A stretch of 64,000 nucleotides of DNA from Alphaproteobacteria bacterium 32-64-14 (GTDB taxonomy: Bacteria > Pseudomonadota > Alphaproteobacteria > Caulobacterales > Hyphomonadaceae). Location of the stretch: contig NCEM01000020.1 of the NCBI GenBank assembly GCA_002280725.1, positions 1 through 64,000 on the forward strand, read 5' to 3'. The notes beneath the pieces were generated by a model. That model had not been told where the DNA came from, did not search any database, and saw only the letters and a list, made by a program, of their open reading frames with translations. Each line of letters opens with the position of its first letter. Within the stretch, counting starts at the first letter, position 1. Of the stretch, positions 52,778 to 61,416 are shown piece after piece. The position numbers were made by a program, and so were the translations under genes.

Positions 52778-54766
52778 ATGGCGAAATCCTTGCTGGCGAC
52801 AGCACTGGCGGCCGCATCGCTGGCCGTGATCGCCTCGTGCCAGACGCCGGCGCCTGCGGTTGAAACTCCCGCAGCATCCGCGGCAACGGCCACGCCTGCC
52901 CCACAGATGCCGGCGGCGCCAATCATTCCGGTTGCGGCAGCGGGCGGCGTGCATCCCGGCGAGATCGTCTACAAGACAACCTGCGCGGCCTGTCACGATA
53001 ATCCGGACGCAACACGCTCACCCTCGCGCGACAACCTGAAAGGCATGAGCTTCCAGTTCGTCAATTACACCCTCACGCAGGGCAAGATGAAGGACATGGC
53101 CGCGGGCCTCAGCGCCGAACAACGCGCCGCCGTGGTCAGCTACGTCACCGGCCGCGACACGACCAAGACAGCCGACTGGACCCCCAACATGATGTGCACC
53201 GGCGCGCGCGCTGCGGTGGACATGGGGGGGCCGAACGATGCAACGTCGACGCACTTTGGCTATGACTGGCGCAACACGCGCAAGCTTTCGGCGGCGCAGT
53301 CGGGCCTGACCACCGCGAAGATGGACGAGATGGAACTGGCGTGGAGCATCGCCTTCCCGGACGCGACCATCATGCGCTCGCAGGGCGCGATCGTGGGCGA
53401 CAACCTGTTCTATCCGGTGGCCGAGGCGGGCAAGCTTTACGCCTTCGACCTGTCGGACCCGAAGAAGCCATGCGTGCAATGGATTTACACCACGCCGGGC
53501 GAAGCGCCGCTGCGCACCAGCGTGGCCTATGGCGTGCTGGGTGATGGAACTCCGCTGCTGGTGTTCGCCGGCATCGACTCGACCGTTCACGCGGTCGATC
53601 CGCGCAACGGCAAGGCGCTGTGGACAAAGCCGGTCGGAAGCTTTTCCCACTCGATGACGACAGGTACGCCGAGCGTCCTCAAGGATCGCGTGATCGTGCC
53701 TGTTGCGCAGTTCGAGATTTCCGTTGCGCGCGATAACGCACACGATTGCTGCACCAACCATGGCTATGTGCTGTCGCTCGATCCGAAAACGGGCGCGCAG
53801 CAATGGCGCTATGACACCATGCCGGATGCAACGCCGCTGCGCGACCGTGGCGATGGCAAGCCGCTGAAGGGTCCGTCCGGCGCGCCGATCTGGAACTCGC
53901 CGGTGGTGGACGAGACGCGCGGGCTGATCTGGTTCGGCACCGGCGAAAGCAACTCGCCGCCCGCGCATACCAACACCAACGCGATCATCGCGATCGGCCT
54001 GAAAGACGGCAAGGAGAAGTGGAGCTTCCACGCGACGCCGAAGGACATCTTCAATTCCGGCTGCAGTCGCAATCCGAAGGCCGACATGCTGAACTGCGTC
54101 GGCCCGGCAGAGACGGTCTATCGCGATGTAGACTTTGGCGCGTCGGTGATCCTCGGCAAGCTGAGCGATGGCAAGGAGTTGCTCTACGCGGGCCAGAAAT
54201 CCGGCTCGGTGTGGGCGTTCGAGCCCGACACCGGCAAGGTTGTCTGGCGCAAGGCGCTGGGCACGGGCAGCGCGCTCGGCGGCGTCCACTGGGGCATCGC
54301 GTTCGACAACGACACGGTGTACGCGCCGATCTCGAGCGTGGGCGTGCCGATCCCCGGCGAGTGGGATGCCGATCCCTCGATCAAGCCCGGCCTCTATGCG
54401 CTCGACGCCAAGACCGGCGCGATCAAGTGGCAGTTCAACCCCGAGCCGCCTCCGGGAGCGACAGTTGGCCCGCGCGGATGGCGTGGGGCCGCCTTCTCGG
54501 CGGCGCCGTCGATCATCGATGGCGCTGTTGTGGCAGCCGGGCTCGATGGCACGCTCTACGTAATCGACAAGACGACCGGCAAGCTGCTGTGGACCTACAA
54601 CACCGCCCAGGAGTTCGCAGGCGTGAACGGCGTCAACGGCAAGGGCGGCTCGATCGATAGCAACTCGATCACGGCGATGAACGGCCTGCTGCTGGTGAAC
54701 TCCGGCTATGGGATGTTCGGCCAGGCAGGCGGCAACATGCTGTTGGCGTTCAAGCCGAAGGAGTGA
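52778..54766 (+). CDS. Cytochrome c-PQQ propeller lipoprotein (quinohemoprotein dehydrogenase-like, copy 1)
   Basis: 662 residues. The lipobox is IASC (Cys 21). A cytochrome c domain with CAACH (69-73) spans roughly 55-130, followed from about 160 by a PQQ-type beta-propeller whose blades carry the tryptophan-docking pattern (AIDPRNGKALW, ALDAKTGAIKWQF, VIDKTTGKLLWTY). Adjacent cysteines 324-325 in AHDCCTNHG recall the vicinal disulfide near PQQ in quinoprotein alcohol dehydrogenases. N-terminal heme domain plus propeller is the design of polyvinyl-alcohol dehydrogenase. It should oxidise an alcohol in the periplasm and pass electrons to the fused heme. PQQ synthesis genes are not in the window. 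Confidence 0.87.
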   Translation: MAKSLLATALAAASLAVIASCQTPAPAVETPAASAATATPAPQMPAAPIIPVAAAGGVHPGEIVYKTTCAACHDNPDATRSPSRDNLKGMSFQFVNYTLTQGKMKDMAAGLSAEQRAAVVSYVTGRDTTKTADWTPNMMCTGARAAVDMGGPNDATSTHFGYDWRNTRKLSAAQSGLTTAKMDEMELAWSIAFPDATIMRSQGAIVGDNLFYPVAEAGKLYAFDLSDPKKPCVQWIYTTPGEAPLRTSVAYGVLGDGTPLLVFAGIDSTVHAVDPRNGKALWTKPVGSFSHSMTTGTPSVLKDRVIVPVAQFEISVARDNAHDCCTNHGYVLSLDPKTGAQQWRYDTMPDATPLRDRGDGKPLKGPSGAPIWNSPVVDETRGLIWFGTGESNSPPAHTNTNAIIAIGLKDGKEKWSFHATPKDIFNSGCSRNPKADMLNCVGPAETVYRDVDFGASVILGKLSDGKELLYAGQKSGSVWAFEPDTGKVVWRKALGTGSALGGVHWGIAFDNDTVYAPISSVGVPIPGEWDADPSIKPGLYALDAKTGAIKWQFNPEPPPGATVGPRGWRGAAFSAAPSIIDGAVVAAGLDGTLYVIDKTTGKLLWTYNTAQEFAGVNGVNGKGGSIDSNSITAMNGLLLVNSGYGMFGQAGGNMLLAFKPKE

Positions 54767-54781
54767 GGATCAGCAGATCCT

Positions 54782-54863
54782 GTAGGGTGCATTGAGCGCA
54801 GCGAAATGCACCGTTGGTGCCTGTCGTGGGGCGGTGCATTTCGCTTCGCTCAATGCAACCTAC
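54782..54863. repeat. Palindromic element at a convergent junction (family R2)
   Basis: Left arm starts GTAGGGTGCATTGAGCG (54782), continues to AAATGCACCG at 54813; right arm 54832-54863 is its near-perfect complement ending CAATGCAACCTAC. The long stem separates the quinoprotein gene from the convergent acyl-CoA synthetase gene, whose stop codon lies inside it. A diverged copy is at 7670-7753. Confidence 0.85.
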
Positions 54864-56314
54864 GATTGGAGCCGCTCTTTCCTCAGCGCATTGCGCCTCA
54901 CTTTCCCTGCTTCGTCGCGCAGCGGTTCGTTCACCCATTCGAATGTGCGCGGGGTCTTGTAGCGCACCAGGTGGGCGTTGAGATGCGCCATCAGCGCGTC
55001 GGGATCAGCGGATCCTTCCGGGCGGTCGATGATGGCGTGGAGACGGTTTCCGGTGTTGTCGTCGGGCAGCCCGATGACGGCTGAGGAGCGGACGCCCGGG
55101 AAGGCGTCGAGTGCGGCCTCGATCTCGGCCGGATAGATGTTGGCGCCGCCGACAATGATCATGTCGGAGAGGCGGTCGGCGAGATAGAGGAAGCCGTCGG
55201 CATCCATCCAGCCCATGTCGCCGAGGCTTTCCCAGCCGCCTTCGATCGCTTTCGCGCTGGCGCCGAGATAGCTGTACGTCGTGCCCTGCCCGGTAAGCGG
55301 GCGTAGATAGACTTCACCGACTTCGCCGGGCGCGAGCGTCTGACCATCTTCGCCGACGATCTTCATCTCGCACGTGTCGACGGGCTTTCCGACGGAGCCG
55401 CGATGGGTGAGCCAGTCCTGCCCCTGAATGGTTGTCGAGCCCTGCCCCTCCGTGCCTCCGTAAAGCTCCCAGATCACCGAAGGACCGAGCCATTCGATGA
55501 AGCGCTCCTTGAGCCAGGCAGGGCAAGGTTCAGCGAGATGCCACAGCGTGCGCAGGCTGGAGAGGTCGAAGCTTTTGCGCGTCTCTTCGGGCATCGCCCA
55601 GATGCGCCGCATCATGGTGGGCACCATGTAGCAGGTGTCGACGCGCAGGCGCTCGATTGTGCGCAGCGTCTGTTCGGCATCGAAGCGCGTGGTGATGCCG
55701 ACCGTGCATCCCTTGAAGAGCGCGAACATGCACCAGAGGAATGGCCCGTTGTGATAGAGCGGGCCGGGGACGAGCATCACGCCGCGCTGCTGGATCTCGA
55801 GCGCGGGCGTATCGGGATCGTAAGCGCCGGGGCTTTTCGACACGATGAGTTTTGGACGGCCGGTGGAGCCGCCGGAGGTCATGGCTTTCAGGGATGCGGC
55901 CGTGCGTTCCGGCAAGGGATCGCTGGACAAGCTCGGGTCCGGCGTGAAGCCTTCCGGCACACAGGGCGTGGGCGCATATTCGTTCGCTGCGCAACCGACG
56001 ACGAGCGCGGGCTTGCCTAGCTCCACGATCTGGTCGCGCTCAAGTTTCGGCAGTTTGGCGGAAATCGGCTGGGGCGTGGCGCCCAACTTCCATGTCGCAA
56101 AGCAGGCCTCGATGAACGCGATGCTGTTGGGCAGGCCAATGGTGACGAACTGGTCCTGGCCGACGTCAAGCGCCGCATAGGCGCGTGCGAGGCGGTTGGT
56201 GCGGGCCTCAAACTCCGCCCATGTGACCTGCACGCCCTCATGGTCGATCGCCACGCGGTCGGGCTGCTGCTCGGCCCAGAAGGCGATGATCCGTGACAGC
56301 GAGATAACCGGCAT
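54860..56314 (-). CDS. Acyl-CoA synthetase (AMP-forming)
   Basis: 484 residues from the ATG at 56314 (GGAG upstream); an earlier ATG at 56434 would add 40 residues lacking a start signal. It is an ANL superfamily enzyme: MTSGGSTGRPKLIVSK is the phosphate-binding loop, IWELYGGTEGQG the adenylate motif, and GDMGWMDADGFLYLADRLSDMIIVGGANIYP the hinge region, with the catalytic Lys in GKVRRNALR. It activates a carboxylic acid as its CoA thioester; wording is like cyclohexanecarboxylate-, bile-acid- or aryl-CoA ligases. Lying between two quinoprotein genes, it may activate an acid made by periplasmic oxidation. Confidence 0.9.
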   Translation of the reverse strand: MPVISLSRIIAFWAEQQPDRVAIDHEGVQVTWAEFEARTNRLARAYAALDVGQDQFVTIGLPNSIAFIEACFATWKLGATPQPISAKLPKLERDQIVELGKPALVVGCAANEYAPTPCVPEGFTPDPSLSSDPLPERTAASLKAMTSGGSTGRPKLIVSKSPGAYDPDTPALEIQQRGVMLVPGPLYHNGPFLWCMFALFKGCTVGITTRFDAEQTLRTIERLRVDTCYMVPTMMRRIWAMPEETRKSFDLSSLRTLWHLAEPCPAWLKERFIEWLGPSVIWELYGGTEGQGSTTIQGQDWLTHRGSVGKPVDTCEMKIVGEDGQTLAPGEVGEVYLRPLTGQGTTYSYLGASAKAIEGGWESLGDMGWMDADGFLYLADRLSDMIIVGGANIYPAEIEAALDAFPGVRSSAVIGLPDDNTGNRLHAIIDRPEGSADPDALMAHLNAHLVRYKTPRTFEWVNEPLRDEAGKVRRNALRKERLQS

Positions 56315-56507
56315 TGTCTCAGTCTCCGCTGCAAACAGGCGTTGGACCGTCGAATGTCCGCCGTCCGTTGGCAAGGCCGGGACGGGCGGCATGTTTGGGT
56401 GGGATTTGGGATCACCTGTTGACGCTGACGTCATCTAGGTAGGAGTGTGCACCCTAGCAGCCGGAGGTCGCGCGATAGACGCGGTCAGGCATGCGGGAGG
56501 GAATTTC

Positions 56508-58451
56508 ATGTTTCGCAAGCTTGCTTCGGCAGTCGCCGTTTCGGCCATCGCGCTGGCCGTTTCCTGCACGACGCCATCGGAGACCGCGCAGGTCGCAGCC
56601 GACGCGCAGGCGCCAGTCAGCCAACCGATACCGGTGGCGCAGGTAACAGGTCCGCATCCGGGTGAGGCGGTTTACAAAACCCGCTGCGCCGCATGTCACG
56701 ATAATTCCGAAGCAACCAAGGCGCCCTCACCTGAGACGATGGCGCGGCTGACGCCGGGCCACATCACCAACGCGCTGATGACAGGCATCATGATCCCGCA
56801 GGCGGTGGGGCTGAGCTCGAAGGAAGTGTCGGACGTCTCCAACTATCTCGCCAAGGGTGGCGGTCAGGATGATGGGTGGGTTGAAGCCATGCGCTGCCCC
56901 GCCGCGCGCGCGACGCCGAAGCTGGATGCTGCGCCTACTGTGGCGACCTTTGGCTTCAACACAAGCAACACGCGCCGCCTCGATCCGGCTCAGGTAGGCC
57001 TTGCCGGCAAGGACCTGACCACGCTCGAACTTGCATGGACCATCGCCTTCCCGAACGCGATCACGATGCGCAGCCAGGCTGCGGTCGTCGGCTCGACGCT
57101 GTTCCTGCCGGTGGGTGAGAGCAACAACCGGCTGTTCGCGTTCGACATCTCGGATAACCAGAAGCCCTGCATCCAATGGGTCTATGAAGGCAAGCAGACG
57201 CTGCGCACCAGCGCGGGCTTCGGCACGCGCCAGGATGGCAAAAAGGTCGTCATGGTCGGCGACATGGGCGGCTTTGTGCACATGATCGACGCGGTGAACG
57301 GCAAGGAGCTGTGGGCCGCGCACATGGGGCTGTTCCCCGCCTCGATCTCGACGGGGACGCCGGTGCTGGTCGGCGACAAGGTGATCGCGCCGTCCTCCCA
57401 GTACGAGATCATGTTGGCCGCGCAGGACTCCTACGAGTGCTGCAAGATCCACGGCGGCGTCGTCGCGCTCGATGCGATGACCGGCAAGCGCGTGTGGGAA
57501 GGCCACACGATGGAACAGGCCAAGCCCATCAAGGATCGCGGCGATGGGCAGATGCTGTGGGGACCGGCAGGTGCGCCGGTCTGGAACTCGCCATCGATCG
57601 ATGTCGCGCGCAACCGGCTCTATGTTGGCACGGGCGAAGCGAACGCGGCTCCCGCGCACCACAACACGAACGCCATCATGGCCTTCGACCTGCGCGATGG
57701 TTCGATCAAGTGGTCGCATCAGGCAACGGCCAACGATGTCTTCAACGTCGGATGCGGGCCAAAGGGCGGCAAGCTGAACTGCTCGGCGGATACCGTTTTC
57801 CGCGATGTTGACTTCGGCGCCTCAACCATTCTCGCCAAGGCGCCGAACGGCAAGGAGCTTGTGTTGGCGGGCCAGAAGTCCGGCACGGTGTGGGCGATGA
57901 ACCCGGACACGGGCGCGGTCGTCTGGCGCCGCGATATCGGCACGGGCGGCCCCAACGGCGGCATCCACTGGGGCATCGCCGCTGACGCGACGCACGTCTA
58001 TGCGCCGATCAGCTATCCCGGCCGCTCCATCCCCGGACAGGACGTAGACCCCACGCTCAAGCCCGGCCTCTACGCCGTGAACCTCAACGATGGAACGATC
58101 GACTGGAAGTTCGAGGTTGCGCCCGACTGCACGGACGCCCGCAAGAAGTTCGTGCCGCGCTGCAATGGCCTGTTCGGCCTGTCGGGCGCACCGACGGTGA
58201 TCGGTGACCACATCATCACGGGAGGCCTCGATGGCCGCGTCTACATGGTTGAGCGCAAGACGGGGAAGCTGGTCTGGCAGTTCGACACGGCACGCGACTT
58301 CACGACGCTCAACGGCGTCAAAGGCAATGGCGGCTCGGTCGACAATGCGTCGATCATCGCAGCCAACGGACTGGTGATCATGAACTCCGGCTATGGCCTG
58401 TTCGGCCAGGGCGCGGGGAACGTGATGATCGCGTTCAAGCCGAAAAGCTGA
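56508..58451 (+). CDS. Cytochrome c-PQQ propeller lipoprotein (copy 2)
   Basis: 647 residues, GGGAGG before the ATG. The lipobox is AVSC (Cys 20). The cytochrome motif CAACH is at 60-64; the propeller starts near 150 with FGFNTSNTRRLDPAQVGL. It is a paralog of the protein at 52778: both share TMRSQ/IMRSQ, GAPVWNSPSID/GAPIWNSPVVD, GQKSGTVWA/GQKSGSVWA and the C-terminal NSGYGLFGQ/NSGYGMFGQ, and both have adjacent cysteines (311-312 in SYECCKIHGG). A second substrate range or induction condition is likely. A 15-pair hairpin follows the gene. Confidence 0.87.
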   Translation: MFRKLASAVAVSAIALAVSCTTPSETAQVAADAQAPVSQPIPVAQVTGPHPGEAVYKTRCAACHDNSEATKAPSPETMARLTPGHITNALMTGIMIPQAVGLSSKEVSDVSNYLAKGGGQDDGWVEAMRCPAARATPKLDAAPTVATFGFNTSNTRRLDPAQVGLAGKDLTTLELAWTIAFPNAITMRSQAAVVGSTLFLPVGESNNRLFAFDISDNQKPCIQWVYEGKQTLRTSAGFGTRQDGKKVVMVGDMGGFVHMIDAVNGKELWAAHMGLFPASISTGTPVLVGDKVIAPSSQYEIMLAAQDSYECCKIHGGVVALDAMTGKRVWEGHTMEQAKPIKDRGDGQMLWGPAGAPVWNSPSIDVARNRLYVGTGEANAAPAHHNTNAIMAFDLRDGSIKWSHQATANDVFNVGCGPKGGKLNCSADTVFRDVDFGASTILAKAPNGKELVLAGQKSGTVWAMNPDTGAVVWRRDIGTGGPNGGIHWGIAADATHVYAPISYPGRSIPGQDVDPTLKPGLYAVNLNDGTIDWKFEVAPDCTDARKKFVPRCNGLFGLSGAPTVIGDHIITGGLDGRVYMVERKTGKLVWQFDTARDFTTLNGVKGNGGSVDNASIIAANGLVIMNSGYGLFGQGAGNVMIAFKPKS

Positions 58452-58474
58452 CGCCGTCAACTTTCTGGAACGAC

Positions 58475-58508
58475 AGCGCGGCTCGCCATGAGAATGGCGG
58501 GCCGCGCT
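58475..58508 (+). terminator. Hairpin terminator after quinoprotein copy 2
   Basis: AGCGCGGCTCGCCAT, loop GAGA, ATGGCGGGCCGCGCT: a 15-pair stem with one G-T pair, then TGTGTTTGG. It is about 24 bases after the stop. Confidence 0.8.
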
Positions 58509-58557
58509 TGTGTTTGGCGGCCGCTCGCCTTTAGTGGCCGTGGCAATGGAGGCTGGC

Positions 58558-59559
58558 ATGGCAAGCGACAAGGACAAGCTGGTTCGCGATCAGCCCGTCA
58601 GCATGCCAACCGAGCAGGGACCGCTCGCCGTCTATAAGGGCGCACAACCGCCCGCGCCGAAATGGTTCGAGGACGCGGTTGCGACACCCTACGATACGGC
58701 GTTCGTCGACTGCGAAGGCGCGCGGATCCACTATCAGAGCTGGGGCGATACGGCGAAGCCCGGCCTGCTGCTGGTGCACGGCAATGGCGCTCACGCGCAC
58801 TGGTGGGACTTCGTCGCGCCCTACCTGACGGATGACTACCACGTTGTCGCCATGACGTTCTCGGGCATGGGTGATTCAGACTGGCGCGAGCGCTATGTCA
58901 TGGACACGTTCGCGAAAGAGCAGCTGGCCGTGTGCGAAGCGGCCGGCCTGTTCGCGCACGCCGAGAAGCCGATCATCGTCGCGCATTCGTTCGGCGGCTT
59001 CGTTACCATCCTGACGGGCGCAGAACACGGCGACAGGTTCGGCGGCATCGTGCTGGTCGACTCGCCGGTGAACCCGCCCGACCGGCCGCGCTCGGGCCCG
59101 CCGCCTGTGCGTGGCGGCAAGGTCTATCCAAGCCTTGAGGCGGCCCTGGCGCGCTTCAGGCTGGCGCCGCCGCAGCTGTGCGAGAATCACTACGTCATGG
59201 ATTACATCGCGCGCTGGTCCCTGGCAAAGAAGCCGGGGCCGGATGGGACAGATGGCTGGGGCTGGAAGTTCGATCCCTCGATCTGGCAGCGCTTCTCCGT
59301 CTCCCGCCCGCCGCAGGAGCTTCTGAAAGAGACGCGGTGCCGGATCGCGCTGTTCAAGGGCGAGAAGTCGATTCTCTGGGAGGACGATGTCGGCGACTAC
59401 ATGCGCGGGCTGCTGAACCGGCAGGTTCCCTTCATCGAGATTCCTGAAGCCCGCCATCACATCATGCTGGACCAGCCGCTGGCCTTCGTGGCCGCGCTAC
59501 GGACCCTGCTGCAGGAGTGGCAGTATTCGACCCCAGACAGGGTGGTTTCAGTCAGGTAG
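58558..59559 (+). CDS. Alpha/beta hydrolase
   Basis: 333 residues from ATG 58558, which has GGAGG 7 bases ahead. The fold includes LLLVHGNGAHAHWWDFVAPYL (oxyanion HGNG, 74-77), the nucleophile elbow VAHSFGG (Ser 144) and a late EARHHIMLDQP with the probable catalytic His. No signal peptide, so cytoplasmic. Homologs act as esterases, epoxide hydrolases or C-C hydrolases. It closes the quinoprotein group and may hydrolyse an ester or a CoA-derived intermediate of the same pathway. Confidence 0.87.
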   Translation: MASDKDKLVRDQPVSMPTEQGPLAVYKGAQPPAPKWFEDAVATPYDTAFVDCEGARIHYQSWGDTAKPGLLLVHGNGAHAHWWDFVAPYLTDDYHVVAMTFSGMGDSDWRERYVMDTFAKEQLAVCEAAGLFAHAEKPIIVAHSFGGFVTILTGAEHGDRFGGIVLVDSPVNPPDRPRSGPPPVRGGKVYPSLEAALARFRLAPPQLCENHYVMDYIARWSLAKKPGPDGTDGWGWKFDPSIWQRFSVSRPPQELLKETRCRIALFKGEKSILWEDDVGDYMRGLLNRQVPFIEIPEARHHIMLDQPLAFVAALRTLLQEWQYSTPDRVVSVR

Positions 59560-59725
59560 GCGTTGCGCAGCAGGGCTGCCGGCGGCCGGAATGGCCCAGA
59601 ATTCCCGCATTCCCGGTTACTGAGACGTTTCTTTGGCGTGCGGCCTTCTGGGTGCTTTTCACCGGACCGCGATCCGGTTACACCCCTGCACGCTTAGCCT
59701 TGAAACCGCTGGGAGTTAACTCGCG

Positions 59726-60064
59726 ATGGCGCACGCCGAACCCGCCCACAAAGGTCCGATCGTGACCCCGCCGGCGCACACAGACGCCTATATGGACATG
59801 GCTTCCCGGCGCGGCATGTGGAAGGGCTTTGGCCACTTCACGGCCTGGGGCTGCATGCTGATCATCCTCACGGTTGGCTACGCCACCTTCACCCTGACCA
59901 TGGGCATTCCATGGATCGGCGCGCTTATCGGCTTTGCCGCGTTCGGCATCATCGGCGGCCTGCTGATGGGCATGGGCGGCGCCTGGGTTGCGACCGTCAT
60001 CGGTCTCAGCGTTCTCGCGGTCTTCATCCAGGTCTTGATCTGGCTGGGCTCGCTTCTGCTCTAG
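59726..60064 (+). CDS. Small membrane protein, aa3-type cytochrome oxidase subunit IV-like
   Basis: 112 residues. The segment HTDAYMDMASRRGMWKGFGHFTAWGCMLIILTVGYATF is the short CoxIV-like pattern found in small alphaproteobacterial oxidase subunits. Three hydrophobic segments follow (including WIGALIGFAAFGIIGGLLMG and ATVIGLSVLAVFIQVLIWL), one more than the classic family. It precedes pntAA by 30 bases, an arrangement known in related genomes. Its role is not established; it may assist a respiratory or transhydrogenase complex. Confidence 0.75.
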   Translation: MAHAEPAHKGPIVTPPAHTDAYMDMASRRGMWKGFGHFTAWGCMLIILTVGYATFTLTMGIPWIGALIGFAAFGIIGGLLMGMGGAWVATVIGLSVLAVFIQVLIWLGSLLL

Positions 60065-60094
60065 CGCCCCCGCTTAGGGGTTTGAGGGGGCTAA

Positions 60095-61222
60095 ATGAAA
60101 ATCGCAGTTCTGAAGGAACGCCGCTTCGGGGAGACGCGCGTCGCTGCGACGCCTGAATCCGTCAAGAAGCTGGTGGCGCTCAAGCATTCTGTCGCCGTAG
60201 AATCCGGCGCTGGCGTTACAGCTGGCGTGCGCGACGAGGATTACGTCGCCGCTGGCGCAACAGTCGGCTCGGCGCCCGATGCGCTCAAGGGCGCGGACAT
60301 CGTCTTCAAGGTGCGCGCACCGGACGCCACTGAACTCGCCACCTATCCCAAAGGCGCTGCCTTGCTCGGCCTGCTCGAGCCGTATGCCGCCAAAGCCGAA
60401 GCCGCTGCCTACGCCGCCGCTGGCGTCACCGCCGTGGCGATGGAATTCGTGCCCCGGATCACGCGCGCCCAGTCGATGGACGTGCTGTCGAGCCAGGCGA
60501 ACCTCGCGGGTTATCGCGCCGTGATCGAAGGCTCGCAGATCTACGGCCGCGCGCTGCCCATGATGATGACCGCCGCCGGAACGGTGGCCGCAGCGAAAGT
60601 GTTCGTGATGGGCGCCGGTGTGGCCGGCCTGCAGGCCATCGCCACCGCGCGCCGTCTCGGCGGCATCGTGTCGGCGACGGACGTCCGCCCGGCGGCCAAG
60701 GAACAGGTCGCCTCGCTGGGCGCGAAGTTCATTGCGGTCGAGAACGAGGAATTCAAGGCGGCCGAAACCGCAGCCGGCTACGCCAAGGCGATGTCGCCTG
60801 AATACCAGAAGCTGCAGGCCGAGCTGGTAGCCGCACACATCGCGAAGCAGGACATCGTCGTCACCACCGCGCTGATCCCCGGACGGCCCGCGCCCGTGCT
60901 GGTCACCGAAGACATGGTGCGCGCGATGCGCCCCGGCTCGGTCGTGGTCGACCTTGCCGTTTCGCAGGGCGGCAACTGCCCGCTGTCGAAGCCGGACGAG
61001 ATCGTGGACGTGAACGGCGTCAAAGTCGCTGGTTTCACCAACCTGCCCGGCCGCATGGCGGCGGATAGCTCCGCCCTCTACGCGCGCAACCTGTTCGCCT
61101 TGCTGCCGCTGCTGACCGGTGAGAACGCAGCCTTCGCGCCGAAGTGGGACGACGAAATCGTCAAGGCTTCTGCGCTGACGCGCGATGGCGCCGTGGTTCA
61201 CCCGGCATTGAAAGATGGCTGA
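60095..61222 (+). CDS. pntAA: NAD(P) transhydrogenase subunit alpha, NAD-binding part
   Basis: 375 residues. MKIAVLKERRFGETRVAATPESVKKL opens the alanine-dehydrogenase/PNT N-terminal domain. VFVMGAGVAGLQAIATARRLGGIVSATDVR is the NAD-binding Rossmann segment, and RPAPVLVTEDMVRAMRPGSVVVDLAVSQGGN the catalytic loop region. It is the soluble domain I that transfers hydride from NADH to NADP+ in domain III using the proton motive force. The split alpha subunit (AA plus AB) is typical of alphaproteobacteria. Its stop overlaps the next start (TGATG). Confidence 0.95.
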   Translation: MKIAVLKERRFGETRVAATPESVKKLVALKHSVAVESGAGVTAGVRDEDYVAAGATVGSAPDALKGADIVFKVRAPDATELATYPKGAALLGLLEPYAAKAEAAAYAAAGVTAVAMEFVPRITRAQSMDVLSSQANLAGYRAVIEGSQIYGRALPMMMTAAGTVAAAKVFVMGAGVAGLQAIATARRLGGIVSATDVRPAAKEQVASLGAKFIAVENEEFKAAETAAGYAKAMSPEYQKLQAELVAAHIAKQDIVVTTALIPGRPAPVLVTEDMVRAMRPGSVVVDLAVSQGGNCPLSKPDEIVDVNGVKVAGFTNLPGRMAADSSALYARNLFALLPLLTGENAAFAPKWDDEIVKASALTRDGAVVHPALKDG

Positions 61223-61416
61223 TGTCCAAGGCCATAGGCCTCATCCTCACGATCACGGGCCTGATGCTGGCCTGGTATTTCGTGCAGACCATCATGCATC
61301 CCGGCCCCGCGCCGCTTCCGGGCTTCATCATCGCAGCGATCTCGCTTGCGATGATTTCGGTGGGCGCGCGCTACATCCTCAAGCCAAAGAAGAAGCCTCA
61401 AGAGGGTTCAAAATGA
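61222..61416 (+). CDS. Small two-helix membrane protein between pntAA and pntAB
   Basis: 64 residues. Helix 1 is AIGLILTITGLMLAWYFVQTI and helix 2 GFIIAAISLAMISVGARYIL, cut here at each end, followed by a basic tail KPKKKPQEGSK. The ATG shares one base with the pntAA stop and the stop overlaps the pntAB start by 4 bases, so it is translationally coupled on both sides. This placement suggests a role in assembling or regulating the transhydrogenase membrane domain. No family is recognised. Confidence 0.75.
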   Translation: MSKAIGLILTITGLMLAWYFVQTIMHPGPAPLPGFIIAAISLAMISVGARYILKPKKKPQEGSK

